26,166 nt of DNA from an uncultured Collinsella sp. (GTDB taxonomy: Bacteria > Actinomycetota > Coriobacteriia > Coriobacteriales > Coriobacteriaceae): assembly GCA_900544845.1 (NCBI GenBank), contig UQWV01000030.1, forward strand, positions 1 to 26,166, written 5' to 3'. The stretch's first letter is position 1, and every line of letters starts with the position of its first letter. The notes beneath the pieces were generated by a model. The model saw nothing but the letters and a program-made list of their open reading frames with translations. It had not been told where the DNA came from and ran no database searches. The translations under genes were made by a program, and so were the position numbers. Shown here piece by piece: positions 13,439-21,728 of the stretch.

Positions 13439-15640
13439 TTACTCGCTGTAGCGGGTGGCGATGGCAGCTTGTACCATGCCGGCGCTCATGAGGTACGTTA
13501 CCAAGAAGTAGCCACCATAGGCCGCCAGGAAAATCGCGCAGGTGAGGCCCACGGTGCCGGCGATGCTCATATTTCCGAATATGCTCACCAGCTCGATGAT
13601 CACCTTAAGTGCCACAAAGGAGTGCGCCAGGCCCACTGCCAGCGGGAACAGGAAGAATACCGCTTGCTGCGCCATCACCGAATGGCGAATCTGGCGGTCG
13701 TCACAGCCGATCTGTGCCAGCACACGATAGCTGCGGCTGCCGTCGGCCACATTGGAGAGCTGCTGGATCGACAGTATCGCCGCGCACGCAACGACCAGTA
13801 CAAAGCCAATGTAGATGGCCAGATAGCTAATCATGCCGTTCATTTGCGCTGCTTGCGCGTACATCTCGGAGCGCGTGATGAAGATTCCCCATGACCCCGG
13901 CTCCTTGCCGTCAACGAGCAGATTGTCGAGCAAAGTGTATTTAATGCTCTCGTCTGCCTCGGTCGTATCCATCCCCTGTTTGTAATTAACGAGCAGGCTA
14001 CTGGAATACGGCTGCAGATTAAGCTGGGACAACAGCTCGTCGGCAACGACGACGGTACCCGGATTACTGCCCATCGCCGAGTTGGCGATGGCCGCCGTGT
14101 CCTTGTCCGACTTATCGGTTGCGGGCTTGAGCTCATGCCCACCCAAGGTGAGGGTATGGCCGCCGGCCATGTACTTGGTGTACAGGTCGCCCAGCTCACC
14201 GCCCATATCACACGTAAGCAGGTACTGGTCGCGGCCAATGCTCACCGGCTCCTCGCCCATCATCTGGCGCAGTTTGTTGTACTGGCTCGCCGGCGTCACA
14301 AACAGACCCATCGTATCGGCATTGCTACCCCCGAGCGCCTTGGGGAGCTTTTCGCCCATGGTCTTGCACATCTCACCCGCAGACACCGAAGGATTCGAAC
14401 CGCCAAACGGGTAACTCAGATACGAATCGATCTGAACATGCTCACCGGCAACATCGGCGATATTGACCTTCTTGCCGGTCTCGTCGTTGTTGTCCGCCGA
14501 CTTGCCCTTGCCGTGCCATGCGGAGTACAAATCGACCGTACTATCGGCCAGCACCATGCGATCGGCTTCAGACGGATTGATGTACCCTTTGTAGTAGTCG
14601 AGCGTATCGGGCGTGTAATAGACATACGTCTGAGACACGTCAACAGGGTTGTAGCGCTCCAGGTTTTCGTTCATCACGTTGGCAATTGACATACCGCACG
14701 TCACCGAGGTGATGGCCAAAAACAGGAGCATCGCGATGACGCCCATCGAAAAGCACACCGTGTTGACCTTGGCCGCAAGCTGGCGCACGGTAAACATGTT
14801 GAGGCCGCGCCAATACACGCCGCGCAGGCTCTGCAGCAGCTTGATGAGCATGCCCGAGAGTCCCCAGAACAGGGCAAAGGTGCCCACGGTAACCATAGCG
14901 GTCGTAATACCAAACTGGTTCATGGCCTCTTGCAGCTTGCTGTCCGTCGCGGTTAGCGGGAACCCATCACGTAGCAGACGGTAATAGGCCACGCCCACAA
15001 GCACCACGCCCACGGCAAAGATGGCAATCGCGATCCAGGGGTTGCGTGTCTTGATGCTCTCGTTGCGACGCTCGGCACCCATAAGCTCGATGAGTTTGGT
15101 ACGACGCACGGCGCGAAGGTTCAGCAGTAGCGTGAGCACAAACATTACGAGCATGCAGGCAAGGGTCAGATTGAACGCATGCACCGAGAAAAAGAAGTGG
15201 AAATTGGCGATCTGTGTCTTAAAAAGCGAGGCCGTAAAGAACGTCATAAGCTGGGAGAGTCCCACACCCAGCACAATACCGGCGACAAAGGCCACGACCG
15301 ACACTATCACGGTCTCGAGCGCCATGATCGTGGCGACGCGCCCGCGCCCCATGCCGAGCACCTGGTACAGGCCAAACTCCTTCTTGCGGCGTTTCATGAT
15401 GAAGTTATTGGCATACACCATCAAAAAGGCCATGACACCGGCCAAAAAGTACGTCAGGTCGCCGAGTATGCTGCCCATAACCTGCGCCAAGCCCTCTTCA
15501 TCGATTCCGGCGATGTCGACCTGCATCGAGATGGTGTTAAAGGCATAGAAGACCGTGACGCCCAGGGTGAGCGTCAAAAGGTAGACGAGGTAGTCGCGGC
15601 CGGCACGGCGGACGTTGCCCCAAGCGAGTTTACAGAGCAT
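13439..15640 (-). CDS. BceB-like ABC transporter permease (FtsX-type)
   Basis: The 733-residue membrane protein has the ten-helix layout of the BceB/VraG antimicrobial-peptide ABC permeases. Spans lie near 19-37, 60-80, 105-130, 150-175, 202-220, 248-270 and 296-318, followed by a large extracytoplasmic domain at about 320-595 and three C-terminal spans. FtsX-type segments flank the loops (KKEFGLYQVLGMGRGRVATI; SRSYRVLAQIGCDDRQIRHS). Family members detoxify or sense peptide antibiotics with a cognate ATPase, which here is the upstream gene; they overlap by 11 nt. The ATG at 15640 has GAGGG 5 nt upstream; a GTG four codons earlier (15652) is an alternative. No adjacent two-component system is seen, although Bce-type systems often have one. 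Substrate unknown. Confidence 0.87.
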   Translation of the reverse strand: MLCKLAWGNVRRAGRDYLVYLLTLTLGVTVFYAFNTISMQVDIAGIDEEGLAQVMGSILGDLTYFLAGVMAFLMVYANNFIMKRRKKEFGLYQVLGMGRGRVATIMALETVIVSVVAFVAGIVLGVGLSQLMTFFTASLFKTQIANFHFFFSVHAFNLTLACMLVMFVLTLLLNLRAVRRTKLIELMGAERRNESIKTRNPWIAIAIFAVGVVLVGVAYYRLLRDGFPLTATDSKLQEAMNQFGITTAMVTVGTFALFWGLSGMLIKLLQSLRGVYWRGLNMFTVRQLAAKVNTVCFSMGVIAMLLFLAITSVTCGMSIANVMNENLERYNPVDVSQTYVYYTPDTLDYYKGYINPSEADRMVLADSTVDLYSAWHGKGKSADNNDETGKKVNIADVAGEHVQIDSYLSYPFGGSNPSVSAGEMCKTMGEKLPKALGGSNADTMGLFVTPASQYNKLRQMMGEEPVSIGRDQYLLTCDMGGELGDLYTKYMAGGHTLTLGGHELKPATDKSDKDTAAIANSAMGSNPGTVVVADELLSQLNLQPYSSSLLVNYKQGMDTTEADESIKYTLLDNLLVDGKEPGSWGIFITRSEMYAQAAQMNGMISYLAIYIGFVLVVACAAILSIQQLSNVADGSRSYRVLAQIGCDDRQIRHSVMAQQAVFFLFPLAVGLAHSFVALKVIIELVSIFGNMSIAGTVGLTCAIFLAAYGGYFLVTYLMSAGMVQAAIATRYSE

Positions 15641-16415
15641 CGGAGCCCTCACCGCCCATCATGGCAACGACCTCCATAATGCGGTCGAAAAACTCTCGGC
15701 GGTCGGTGTCACCGCGGCGCAGCTCGGTGAAGATCTTGCCGTCGCGGATAAACAGCACACGGCTCGTGTAGCTGGCGGCAAAGCTGTCGTGCGTGACCAT
15801 GAGCACCGTGGCGCGCAGGCGGCGATTGAGGGCCTCCAGGCTCTCGAGCAGCAGGCGAGCGCTCTTGGAATCGAGAGCGCCGGTGGGCTCGTCGGCCATG
15901 ATCATGGTGGGGTCGGTGACAAGCGCGCGAGCCGCGGCAACGCGCTGCTGCTGACCGCCGGACATCTGGTAGGGATACTTGTCGAGCACCTGACTGATGG
16001 ACAGGCGCGCTGCCACATCCTGCACGCGGGTCGAGATCTCTGCCGAGTTTGTGCGGGCGATGGTGAGCGGCAAGGCGATGTTCTCGCGTGCCGTGAGCGT
16101 ATCGAGCAGGTTGGAGTCCTGGAAGATAAAGCCGAGCTCCTCGCGGCGGAACTGCGAGAGCTTGGCCTGCTTCATGCGCGTAACGTCCTGCCCGTTTATG
16201 CGAATGGTGCCGCTTGTGACGCTATCGATGGTCGACACGCAGTTGAGCAACGTTGACTTGCCCGAGCCCGAAGCGCCCATGATGCCAACACATTCGCCGC
16301 GGTTGACAGTAAAGCTGACGTCGTTGAGCGCGCGGGTCACGTTGCCCAGCGCTCCATATACCTTTTCGAGATGCGCGACCTCCAGTACCGGGGTCGCCAT
16401 GTGCGTGCTTTGCAT
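15630..16415 (-). CDS. ABC transporter ATPase (BceA/LolD-like)
   Basis: The 261-residue protein is a complete nucleotide-binding subunit of the MacB/LolD/BceA type. The Walker A motif is GASGSGKST (47-55), the Q-loop glutamine is at about 99 in FIFQDSNLLD, the signature motif is MSGGQQQR (151-158), Walker B is IMADEPTGALD (catalytic glutamate 176) and the H-loop is VTHD (H209). It would power the permease encoded immediately downstream, whose start overlaps this gene. The ATG at 16415 has AAAGGA 7 nt upstream. It is divergent from the NUDIX-Vsr gene. Family certain; substrate unknown. Confidence 0.93.
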   Translation of the reverse strand: MQSTHMATPVLEVAHLEKVYGALGNVTRALNDVSFTVNRGECVGIMGASGSGKSTLLNCVSTIDSVTSGTIRINGQDVTRMKQAKLSQFRREELGFIFQDSNLLDTLTARENIALPLTIARTNSAEISTRVQDVAARLSISQVLDKYPYQMSGGQQQRVAAARALVTDPTMIMADEPTGALDSKSARLLLESLEALNRRLRATVLMVTHDSFAASYTSRVLFIRDGKIFTELRRGDTDRREFFDRIMEVVAMMGGEGSDAL

Positions 16416-16468
16416 ACCGAGTCCTTTCTTGCGATTAGTCTACGGCATCTATAGTCGCAAGAAGACGA

Positions 16469-16530
16469 GTCGGCTACCATCGATATGGCTTACGCTTGCC
16501 TTACCGTTGTGTAAGGTACAGGTAGCCGAC
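16469..16530. promoter_or_regulatory. nested inverted repeat in the ABC/NUDIX-Vsr divergent gap
   Basis: GTCGGCTACC (16469-16478) is the exact reverse complement of GGTAGCCGAC (16521-16530). A smaller CCTTAC (16499-16504)/GTAAGG (16511-16516) pair lies within. It lies in the 148-bp gap between the divergent genes and could be an operator or a stem in the leader of the plus-strand gene. Confidence 0.45.
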
Positions 16531-16563
16531 CTGCCACGTGTTGATGTTGAGAGAGGACTCCTG

Positions 16564-17553
16564 TTGAAGACTGTTCATGTTGCCGCTGGGATCATTCGCA
16601 AGGAAGGATCTGACGAGCTGCTTGCCGTGCAGCGCGGCTATGGCGACATGCAGGGACTTTGGGAGTTCCCCGGCGGCAAGCTCATGCGCGGCGAGACGCC
16701 CGAGGACGCCGTACGCCGCGAACTCATGGAAGAGCTGCGGGTAAAAGTCACCAACCTGCGCGATTTTTACACCGTTGAGTATGACTACCCCGATTTCCAT
16801 CTCTCGATGGAGTGTTACTACTGCTCGCTCGCCGATGAATCCGATGAACCCCAGAAGCACGACCGCCAGCTCGATATCCGCTGGATTCCGCGCACCTCGC
16901 TTGCCACGGTTGAGTGGATGCCCGCCGACAAAGGGCTTATCGATGCTCTGATTGAGTTGAAGGAAGATCGGCTTGAGGCCAACGGCACTGCCAACGACGC
17001 CGAGGCCACCACGACCGACAAACCCGCCACCAAATCCAAGCGCGCACCTAAGCGCCGCAGCAAGAAGCGTCCCAAACCCGGTCTGCTCGACGGCATCGAT
17101 ACCTCGGACCTTTCAGCCGACGAGCGCGAACTGGTGCGCCGTCGCGCCGCTATAAAAAAGTCCATGAAGGGCAACAAGCGTGCGAACACCAAACCCGAGC
17201 TGCTCGTACGTCAGCGCCTGCGCGCCGCGGGCCTCACGGGCTATCGTTTGGAATGGAAGGTTCCCGGCAAACCCGATATCGCCTTCCCCGGGCGCAAGAT
17301 CGCCATCTTCGTCAACGGTTGCTTTTGGCACCGCTGCCCCAAGTGCAACCCTAGCAAGCCCAAGCGCAACGTTGAGTTTTGGGAGGCAAAGTTCCGTCGC
17401 AACGTCGAGCGCGACCGCGCTGCCGTGGCAGCGCTTACCCAAATGGGCTGGACGCCCATAACCATCTGGGAATGCGAACTCAAAAAGGACCGCATCGACG
17501 CCACCATGGAAAAGGTCATCGAGCAGGTGCGCACTGCAGAGCCGCAGCGCTAG
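16564..17553 (+). CDS. NUDIX hydrolase fused to Vsr-type DNA mismatch endonuclease
   Basis: One 329-residue frame joins two DNA-maintenance domains. Residues 2-125 are a MutT-like NUDIX hydrolase: the box runs from G38 to V60 (GKLMRGE, then REL-EE), matching the consensus except that the usual glycine near its end is R59. MutT enzymes hydrolyse oxidised nucleotides such as 8-oxo-dGTP. Residues 126-190 are a charged, low-complexity Lys/Arg/Ala/Thr linker. Residues 191-320 match the very short patch repair endonuclease Vsr: TKPELLVRQRLRAAGLTGYR, PGKPDIAF (catalytic Asp 238), FVNGCFWHRCPKC (His 256 and cysteines of the zinc site), FWEAKFRRNVERDR and WECEL. The proposed start is TTG at 16564 with AGAGGA 6 nt upstream. 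No cytosine methyltransferase, Vsr's usual partner, is nearby. Confidence 0.88.
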   Translation: MKTVHVAAGIIRKEGSDELLAVQRGYGDMQGLWEFPGGKLMRGETPEDAVRRELMEELRVKVTNLRDFYTVEYDYPDFHLSMECYYCSLADESDEPQKHDRQLDIRWIPRTSLATVEWMPADKGLIDALIELKEDRLEANGTANDAEATTTDKPATKSKRAPKRRSKKRPKPGLLDGIDTSDLSADERELVRRRAAIKKSMKGNKRANTKPELLVRQRLRAAGLTGYRLEWKVPGKPDIAFPGRKIAIFVNGCFWHRCPKCNPSKPKRNVEFWEAKFRRNVERDRAAVAALTQMGWTPITIWECELKKDRIDATMEKVIEQVRTAEPQR

Positions 17554-17807
17554 GAACGAGCCGTCCACACGCCCCACACAGGCAAGCCACATCCGCGCCA
17601 CAAACCTTAGAAAGCCCTTAAGCTCAAAACCTTTCAAGAGTGTTACTCGATGGCCTTGACCTGCGGTTTCATCGCAACGTCAAACCTGATTAAGCCTTTC
17701 TTTAGCGCTTCTTTGCAACAGCCGCGGCATAATACTGCCAACGCACGGAACCTAGCAGCATACCCCGTGCGCAACCTTTTGGTGGACATCGAGGAGGCCG
17801 CACGAGC

Positions 17808-18017
17808 ATGCATTCTTCCAATGACGCAGCACAGCAGCCATCCCTAAATCATGCAAACCTTTTCTCCTTCCCCCCGACACAGAGAAACGGCCTCCTCGAC
17901 TCCCCCACCACAAAAACCAAGCGCTCAGCCGATCAGAGCCTCAACTTACGAGCATCCTTCGAAAAGCTCCAAGCATCCCTAGACAAAACCTTCCCCAACC
18001 AAGCCCGGGCATACTAA
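17808..18017 (+). CDS. doubtful small reading frame (69 aa)
   Basis: An ATG with GAGGAGG 10 nt upstream opens a 69-codon frame in a gene-poor stretch. The product is hydrophilic and Ser/Asn/Gln-rich, ending in a short amphipathic helix (LRASFEKLQASLDKTF). Codons such as CTA, ACA and CCA are commoner than in neighbouring genes, which argues for a decayed or non-coding stretch. I recognise no family. Confidence 0.25.
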   Translation: MHSSNDAAQQPSLNHANLFSFPPTQRNGLLDSPTTKTKRSADQSLNLRASFEKLQASLDKTFPNQARAY

Positions 18018-18062
18018 CCCCTCATCAACAAAGTAGCCCTCACGCTCCACCCTTTCCGCCCC

Positions 18063-18241
18063 AACGTCACAAGGGCGACGACCTCGAGTAGGTCAACCTG
18101 GGAGGGACGAGGGCTTAGTTCCCCAATCTTTCCGCAGAGGGCAAAAAGCAACGTCTTATTTTTCGACACTAACGCCACAAGGGCGATTGAGCAGGACGGT
18201 TTGGGCGGGTCCCGTACTTAGTTTCCAAAATCATTCCGCAG
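18063..18241. repeat. degenerate direct repeat pair
   Basis: 18063-18137 and 18171-18241 share AACG(T/C)CACAAGGGCGA at one end and a CTTAGTT-CC-CAA...TTCCGCAG stretch at the other, with divergent middles. The second copy runs into the left arm of the large palindrome. They look like two members of one dispersed repeat family. Apart from these and the doubtful small frame, 17554-18060 holds nothing I can identify. Confidence 0.5.
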
Positions 18242-18344
18242 CGCGAAGGCCCCCGTTGTCAACGCTTCGAAGAAGCGAGACAACGGGGGCCTTCATGCGC
18301 GAGGACGTTTTGGAAACTAAGTACGGGACCCGTCCAAACCGTCC
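18194..18344. repeat. 151-nt near-perfect palindrome
   Basis: The outer arms 18194-18230 and 18308-18344 are 37 bp each with one mismatch. The inner arms 18245-18260 and 18279-18294 are a perfect 16 bp. The innermost stem is CGCTTC/GAAGCG (18263-18268, 18272-18277). Single-stranded DNA or RNA would fold into one long hairpin. It begins 25 nt past the aldolase stop codon. There is no T-run, so it is more likely a repeat element than a plain terminator. Confidence 0.85.
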
Positions 18345-18368
18345 GGTGGGATCAGAGCACCCTTGCTG

Positions 18369-19226
18369 TTACTCTGCTTTGCCCACAGAGTTGAGGTTGG
18401 TCATGCGGATCTTAACCAGCTCGGTGATCTCACGCATACCCTCCTTGGCCGGCTTCTTAGGATCGAAGCAGGCGGGGTTCTCGGCCATGTAGGCCATGAA
18501 GCCCTTGGTGTAGGCCTGACGCAGCTCAGTGGCGTAGTTAACCTTGCAGATGCCGTTCTTCACAGCCTCGGCAACCTGCTCATCGGGCACACCGGAGGTG
18601 CCGTGCAGAACCAGCGGCACGTCGACGGCGTCGCGGATGGCCTTGACCACGGACTGCTCGATGTGCGGATCGCTCGTGTACACGCCGTGGCTGGTGCCAA
18701 CGCCAATGGCCAGCGAGGTGCAGCCAGTGCGCTCGACGAACTCCTTGGCCTCGGCAGGATCGGTGTAGGGGCTCTCGCCCTCAACCGCGGGACCGTCGTC
18801 CTCCTTGCCGCCAACCTTGCCGAGCTCGGCCTCGACGGGCACACCCATGGCGCGGCCAGCGTCGGCGACGGACTTGGTCAGGGCGATGTTGTCCTCGAAG
18901 GACTCGTGCGAACCGTCGATCATGACAGAGGTGTAGCCAGTGCGGAAAGCCTGCATGCAGCGGTCATAGCCATCGCCATGATCGAGGTGCAGGGCGACGG
19001 GCACGGAAGCGCGCTCGGCGGCAGCCTTGACCATGCCGTAGAAGTAGTCCAGACCAGCGGTCTTGATGGTGCCCGGGGTGGTCTGCATGATGACGGGGGA
19101 CTTGGTCTCCTCGGCAGCGGCCAGAACGGCCATAACAAACTCGAGGTTCTCGACGTTGAACGCGCCGACGGCGTAGTGGCCGGCCTGAGCGTCCTTGAGC
19201 ATCTTTTCGGTGGTAACAAGTGCCAT
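18369..19226 (-). CDS. class II ketose-bisphosphate aldolase (GatY/KbaY-like)
   Basis: The 285-residue enzyme is a zinc-dependent class II aldolase. It aligns almost residue for residue with tagatose-1,6-bisphosphate aldolases GatY/KbaY: catalytic Asp 82 and zinc ligand His 83 (ALHLDHGDG), His 180 (GTSHG), His 208 (VLHGTSG), plus VEAELGKVGGKEDD and KVNYATELR. The reaction is reversible cleavage of fructose-1,6- or tagatose-1,6-bisphosphate to dihydroxyacetone phosphate and glyceraldehyde 3-phosphate. Sequence alone does not separate the two substrates, so a central glycolytic role is equally possible. GAGGAG precedes the ATG at 19226; longer in-frame starts lack a ribosome site. It is divergent from a DeoR-type regulator, which suggests sugar-dependent control. 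Confidence 0.92.
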   Translation of the reverse strand: MALVTTEKMLKDAQAGHYAVGAFNVENLEFVMAVLAAAEETKSPVIMQTTPGTIKTAGLDYFYGMVKAAAERASVPVALHLDHGDGYDRCMQAFRTGYTSVMIDGSHESFEDNIALTKSVADAGRAMGVPVEAELGKVGGKEDDGPAVEGESPYTDPAEAKEFVERTGCTSLAIGVGTSHGVYTSDPHIEQSVVKAIRDAVDVPLVLHGTSGVPDEQVAEAVKNGICKVNYATELRQAYTKGFMAYMAENPACFDPKKPAKEGMREITELVKIRMTNLNSVGKAE

Positions 19227-19560
19227 GAGCGTTTGCTCCTCTCCCTCGCCCGCATCTGGACATCGGGCGTACGTGTCCGCAAGGCGTTTTACCTTGCGTT
19301 TTGCTGCTTCCATTGTATGAAATTCAGCGGCTTTGCATGTGCGAGATATTGAGCCCATGCAGGTCAATACAGTCGTTTTTGAAAAGTAAACGGAAGGAAT
19401 TGGGGCCGGGCGGGCGTGTTCGATATTGAATTTTGGGCGTTGAGCGTCTTTCTTTTATTGAAAAGATAAGTAATCGAAAGGTGTTTTCTTACTCAAAAAG
19501 AAAATGAACGAAAATAGAGTCAACACAATTCCTGCAAATTTAGCCGAGAATGGAGCAGAC
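19227..19560. promoter_or_regulatory. aldolase/DeoR divergent control region
   Basis: No gene is evident in these 334 bp. The DeoR side (19440-19503) is markedly AT-rich, with two related words, ATTGAAAAG (19458-19466) and AATCGAAAG (19472-19480). They are possible half-sites for the DeoR-type protein, but no clear palindrome or promoter could be fixed by eye. Confidence 0.25.
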
Positions 19561-20364
19561 ATGACCCAAGCTACCAACCGTGCTTTTGCCGACGAACGCC
19601 GCGCCGCCATCATGGAAATGCTCGAGCACAACGCCTCGGTGCAGGTAGCAGAAATCGCCCAGACCTTTGGCGTGTCCTCCGTCACCGCCCGCGCCGACCT
19701 GGACGCGCTCGCCGAAGCAGGCAAGCTGCGCCGCACGCATGGTGGCGCCGTATCGCTCCACAAGCGTCTGACTGTTTCCACGCAGGATCGCCGCATCAAT
19801 GTCAACGTCGCCGCCAAACAAGCCATCGCACAAAGCGCCATTGAACTCGTCAATGACGGTGACACCCTGCTCGTCGACTCGGGCACCACGGCGCTCGAGT
19901 TCGTCCGGCTCCTTGATCAGCGCGACGGCATCACCGTTATCACGGCCGACATTACCATCGCCGATTATATTGACGAGAGCATGCCCTCGGTCGATGTCGT
20001 CATGCTGGGCGGGGCACTGCGCAAAGGTCATCGCTATCTGTACGGCCCACTTACCATGCAGGCTCTCCAAATGGTCCACGCCGATCTTGCCGTCATGTGC
20101 CCTGGCGCTTTTGTTCCCGGCTGCGGCTTTACGACCGACTTTCCCCAGATGGCCGAGACCAAAACAGCTATGATCGCCGGAGCCCATCAAAGCGTCGCCC
20201 TCATGGACGCTAGCAAGGTTAACGGACGCGGCATGTACCGCTTTGCCGAACTGACTGATGTCGACACCATCGTGATGGACCGTGACCCCGATCATGCCGT
20301 CGCCACCTCAATCGCCGAGGCCACCGACAGCGCACGTCCAGCCCTCATCATCGCCGGCGCTTAA
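19561..20364 (+). CDS. DeoR/GlpR-family transcriptional regulator
   Basis: The 267-residue protein has the standard DeoR layout. The N-terminal helix-turn-helix spans about residues 10-63 (ERRAAIMEMLEHNASVQVAE, VSSVTARADLDALAEAGKLR, THGGAV). The C-terminal sugar-phosphate sensor domain has the LVDSGTTALEF motif and the LGGALRKGHRYLYGP segment. Such proteins usually repress sugar or polyol catabolic genes and are released by a phosphorylated intermediate. It is divergent from the GatY/KbaY-like aldolase, its likely target. The ATG at 19561 (GGAG 5 nt upstream) is preferred because it puts the helix-turn-helix at the usual distance; an ATG at 19504 would add 19 residues and has only a weak site. 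Effector unknown. Confidence 0.9.
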   Translation: MTQATNRAFADERRAAIMEMLEHNASVQVAEIAQTFGVSSVTARADLDALAEAGKLRRTHGGAVSLHKRLTVSTQDRRINVNVAAKQAIAQSAIELVNDGDTLLVDSGTTALEFVRLLDQRDGITVITADITIADYIDESMPSVDVVMLGGALRKGHRYLYGPLTMQALQMVHADLAVMCPGAFVPGCGFTTDFPQMAETKTAMIAGAHQSVALMDASKVNGRGMYRFAELTDVDTIVMDRDPDHAVATSIAEATDSARPALIIAGA

Positions 20365-20365
20365 A

Positions 20366-20406
20366 CAAAAACCACCACAAAGGTGCCTGTCCCCTTTGTG
20401 GTGGTT
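20366..20406. terminator. terminator between DeoR gene and flavo-diiron gene
   Basis: AACCACCACAAAGG (20370-20383) pairs perfectly over 14 bp with CCTTTGTGGTGGTT (20393-20406). On the minus strand it is followed by TTTGTTTAA, fitting the end of the flavo-diiron gene; it may also stop the convergent DeoR transcript. The loop and right arm include a TGTCCCCTTTGTGGTGG word, most of which recurs near 5309. Confidence 0.75.
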
Positions 20407-20438
20407 GTGATGGCTGAGCGTCAAAAGTGAGCGTGTCG

Positions 20439-21599
20439 CTACTTGGACAGCTCGTCGGCGAGGGCCTCGATCTGGGCGCGCGAGGCTTCGTTGAGCGAGC
20501 CCAGCACAGTCACCTTGTTCTGCGTCAGGGTGATGTCCTTCATGCCCTCGAGCTCCTTGGTCATAACCTTGGCAGCCGCGGGTGCCCAAGAGCCGGCCTC
20601 GACGAGCGCCACCGTACGGTTCTGGTAGGCGTGCTCGGCGAGCGTATGGATGAAGGTGCTCATGCACGGGAAGATCTCGCCCTGATAGGTGATGGAGGCG
20701 AGCACCAGACGGTCGTAGCGGAACGCATCCTCAACGGCCTCGGCCATGTCGTCACGAGCCAGGTCAAAGACGGAGACCTTCTGGCCGCGAGCCTCAAGCG
20801 CAGATGCGAGCTCCTCGACGGCAGCCTTCAGATGCCCGTACACGCTCGCGTAGGCAATCGTGATACCCTCGTCCTCGGGTTGATAGCTCGACCAGGTGTT
20901 ATAGGTGTCGAGGTAGTAGCCCAGGTTCTCAGTCAGCACGGGGCCGTGGAGCGGGCAGATAATCTGGATGTCCAGGTCGGCGGCCTTCTTGAGGACGGCC
21001 TGCACGAACTTGCCGAACTTACCGACGATGCCAAAGTAGTAACGGCGCGCTTCGCAAGCCCAGCCCTCGGGATCCTCGATGTCGTTGGCGCCAAACTTGC
21101 CAAAACCGTCGGCACTAAAGAGCACCTTGTCGGTGGACTCGTAGGAGAAGAGCACCTCGGGCCAGTGAACATTGGGGGCACCGACAAAGGTTAGGCTGTG
21201 GCCGCCCAGGTCGAGCACGTCGCCATCTTTGACGACCATCTTGCGCTCGGGGAAGTCGGTGCCAAAGTAGTTGACCATCATACGGAAGGCGCCCATGCTG
21301 GCCACGATCTGCGCCTGGGGATAGCGCTCCATAAAGGCGGCGATACCGGCGGAGTGATCGGGCTCCATGTGATGGACGACCAGGTAGTCGGGCGTACGGC
21401 CGTCGAGCGCGGCCTCGAGGTTGCCGAGCCATTCGTCGACAAAGCCAGCGTCAACCGAATCGACGACAGCGATTTTATCGCCCAAGATAACATAGCTGTT
21501 GTATGCCATGCCGTTCTCGGACACGTCGTACTGGCCCTCGAACAGGTCAATGTCGTGATCGTCGACACCGATGTAGTGGATATCCTTGGTGATCTCCAT
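20439..21599 (-). CDS. A-type flavo-diiron protein (O2/NO reductase)
   Basis: The 386-residue protein joins an N-terminal metallo-beta-lactamase-like diiron domain to a C-terminal flavodoxin domain (from about residue 250, with YASVYGHLKAAVEEL as the FMN phosphate loop). The diiron ligands are in place: H77, E79, D81 and H82 in HHMEPDHSAG, H145 in APNVHWPE, D164 in SADGFGKFG and H218 in CPLHGPVL. These cytosolic enzymes reduce oxygen to water and/or nitric oxide to nitrous oxide in anaerobes, taking electrons from rubredoxin or a reductase not seen here. The ATG at 21599 follows AGGAGG. It lies 129 bp downstream of the lacI-type gene on the same strand but has its own likely extended -10 promoter. 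Confidence 0.93.
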   Translation of the reverse strand: MEITKDIHYIGVDDHDIDLFEGQYDVSENGMAYNSYVILGDKIAVVDSVDAGFVDEWLGNLEAALDGRTPDYLVVHHMEPDHSAGIAAFMERYPQAQIVASMGAFRMMVNYFGTDFPERKMVVKDGDVLDLGGHSLTFVGAPNVHWPEVLFSYESTDKVLFSADGFGKFGANDIEDPEGWACEARRYYFGIVGKFGKFVQAVLKKAADLDIQIICPLHGPVLTENLGYYLDTYNTWSSYQPEDEGITIAYASVYGHLKAAVEELASALEARGQKVSVFDLARDDMAEAVEDAFRYDRLVLASITYQGEIFPCMSTFIHTLAEHAYQNRTVALVEAGSWAPAAAKVMTKELEGMKDITLTQNKVTVLGSLNEASRAQIEALADELSK

Positions 21600-21636
21600 C
21601 AGGCAAAGCCTCCTAGATAGACAAAAGAACCCGTCT

Positions 21637-21668
21637 ATCATAACACTCGCCTTCATAGCCACGGCTAT
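21637..21668 (-). promoter_or_regulatory. candidate extended -10 promoter and palindrome of the flavo-diiron gene
   Basis: The minus strand reads TGTTATGAT, an extended -10 (core at 21637-21642). A short palindrome, ATAGCC-AC-GGCTAT (21655-21668), lies just upstream where a regulator could bind. No good -35 box is seen. Confidence 0.35.
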
Positions 21669-21728
21669 CTGTCAGCATCCTTATCGATTGGAATTTAGGC
21701 GGAATATACTGCCGTTGACCTGCGCAAA

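Noticed and set aside
14388..14410. Second tRNA-like GGTTCGAATCC word on the minus strand
   Set aside because: It lies inside the ABC permease coding sequence (encoding FGGSNPSV) with no cloverleaf around it.
17650..17847. 65-codon plus-strand frame after the NUDIX-Vsr gene
   Set aside because: No ribosome site, atypical codon use, and its start overlaps a GACCTGCGGTTT word shared with the dispersed repeat.
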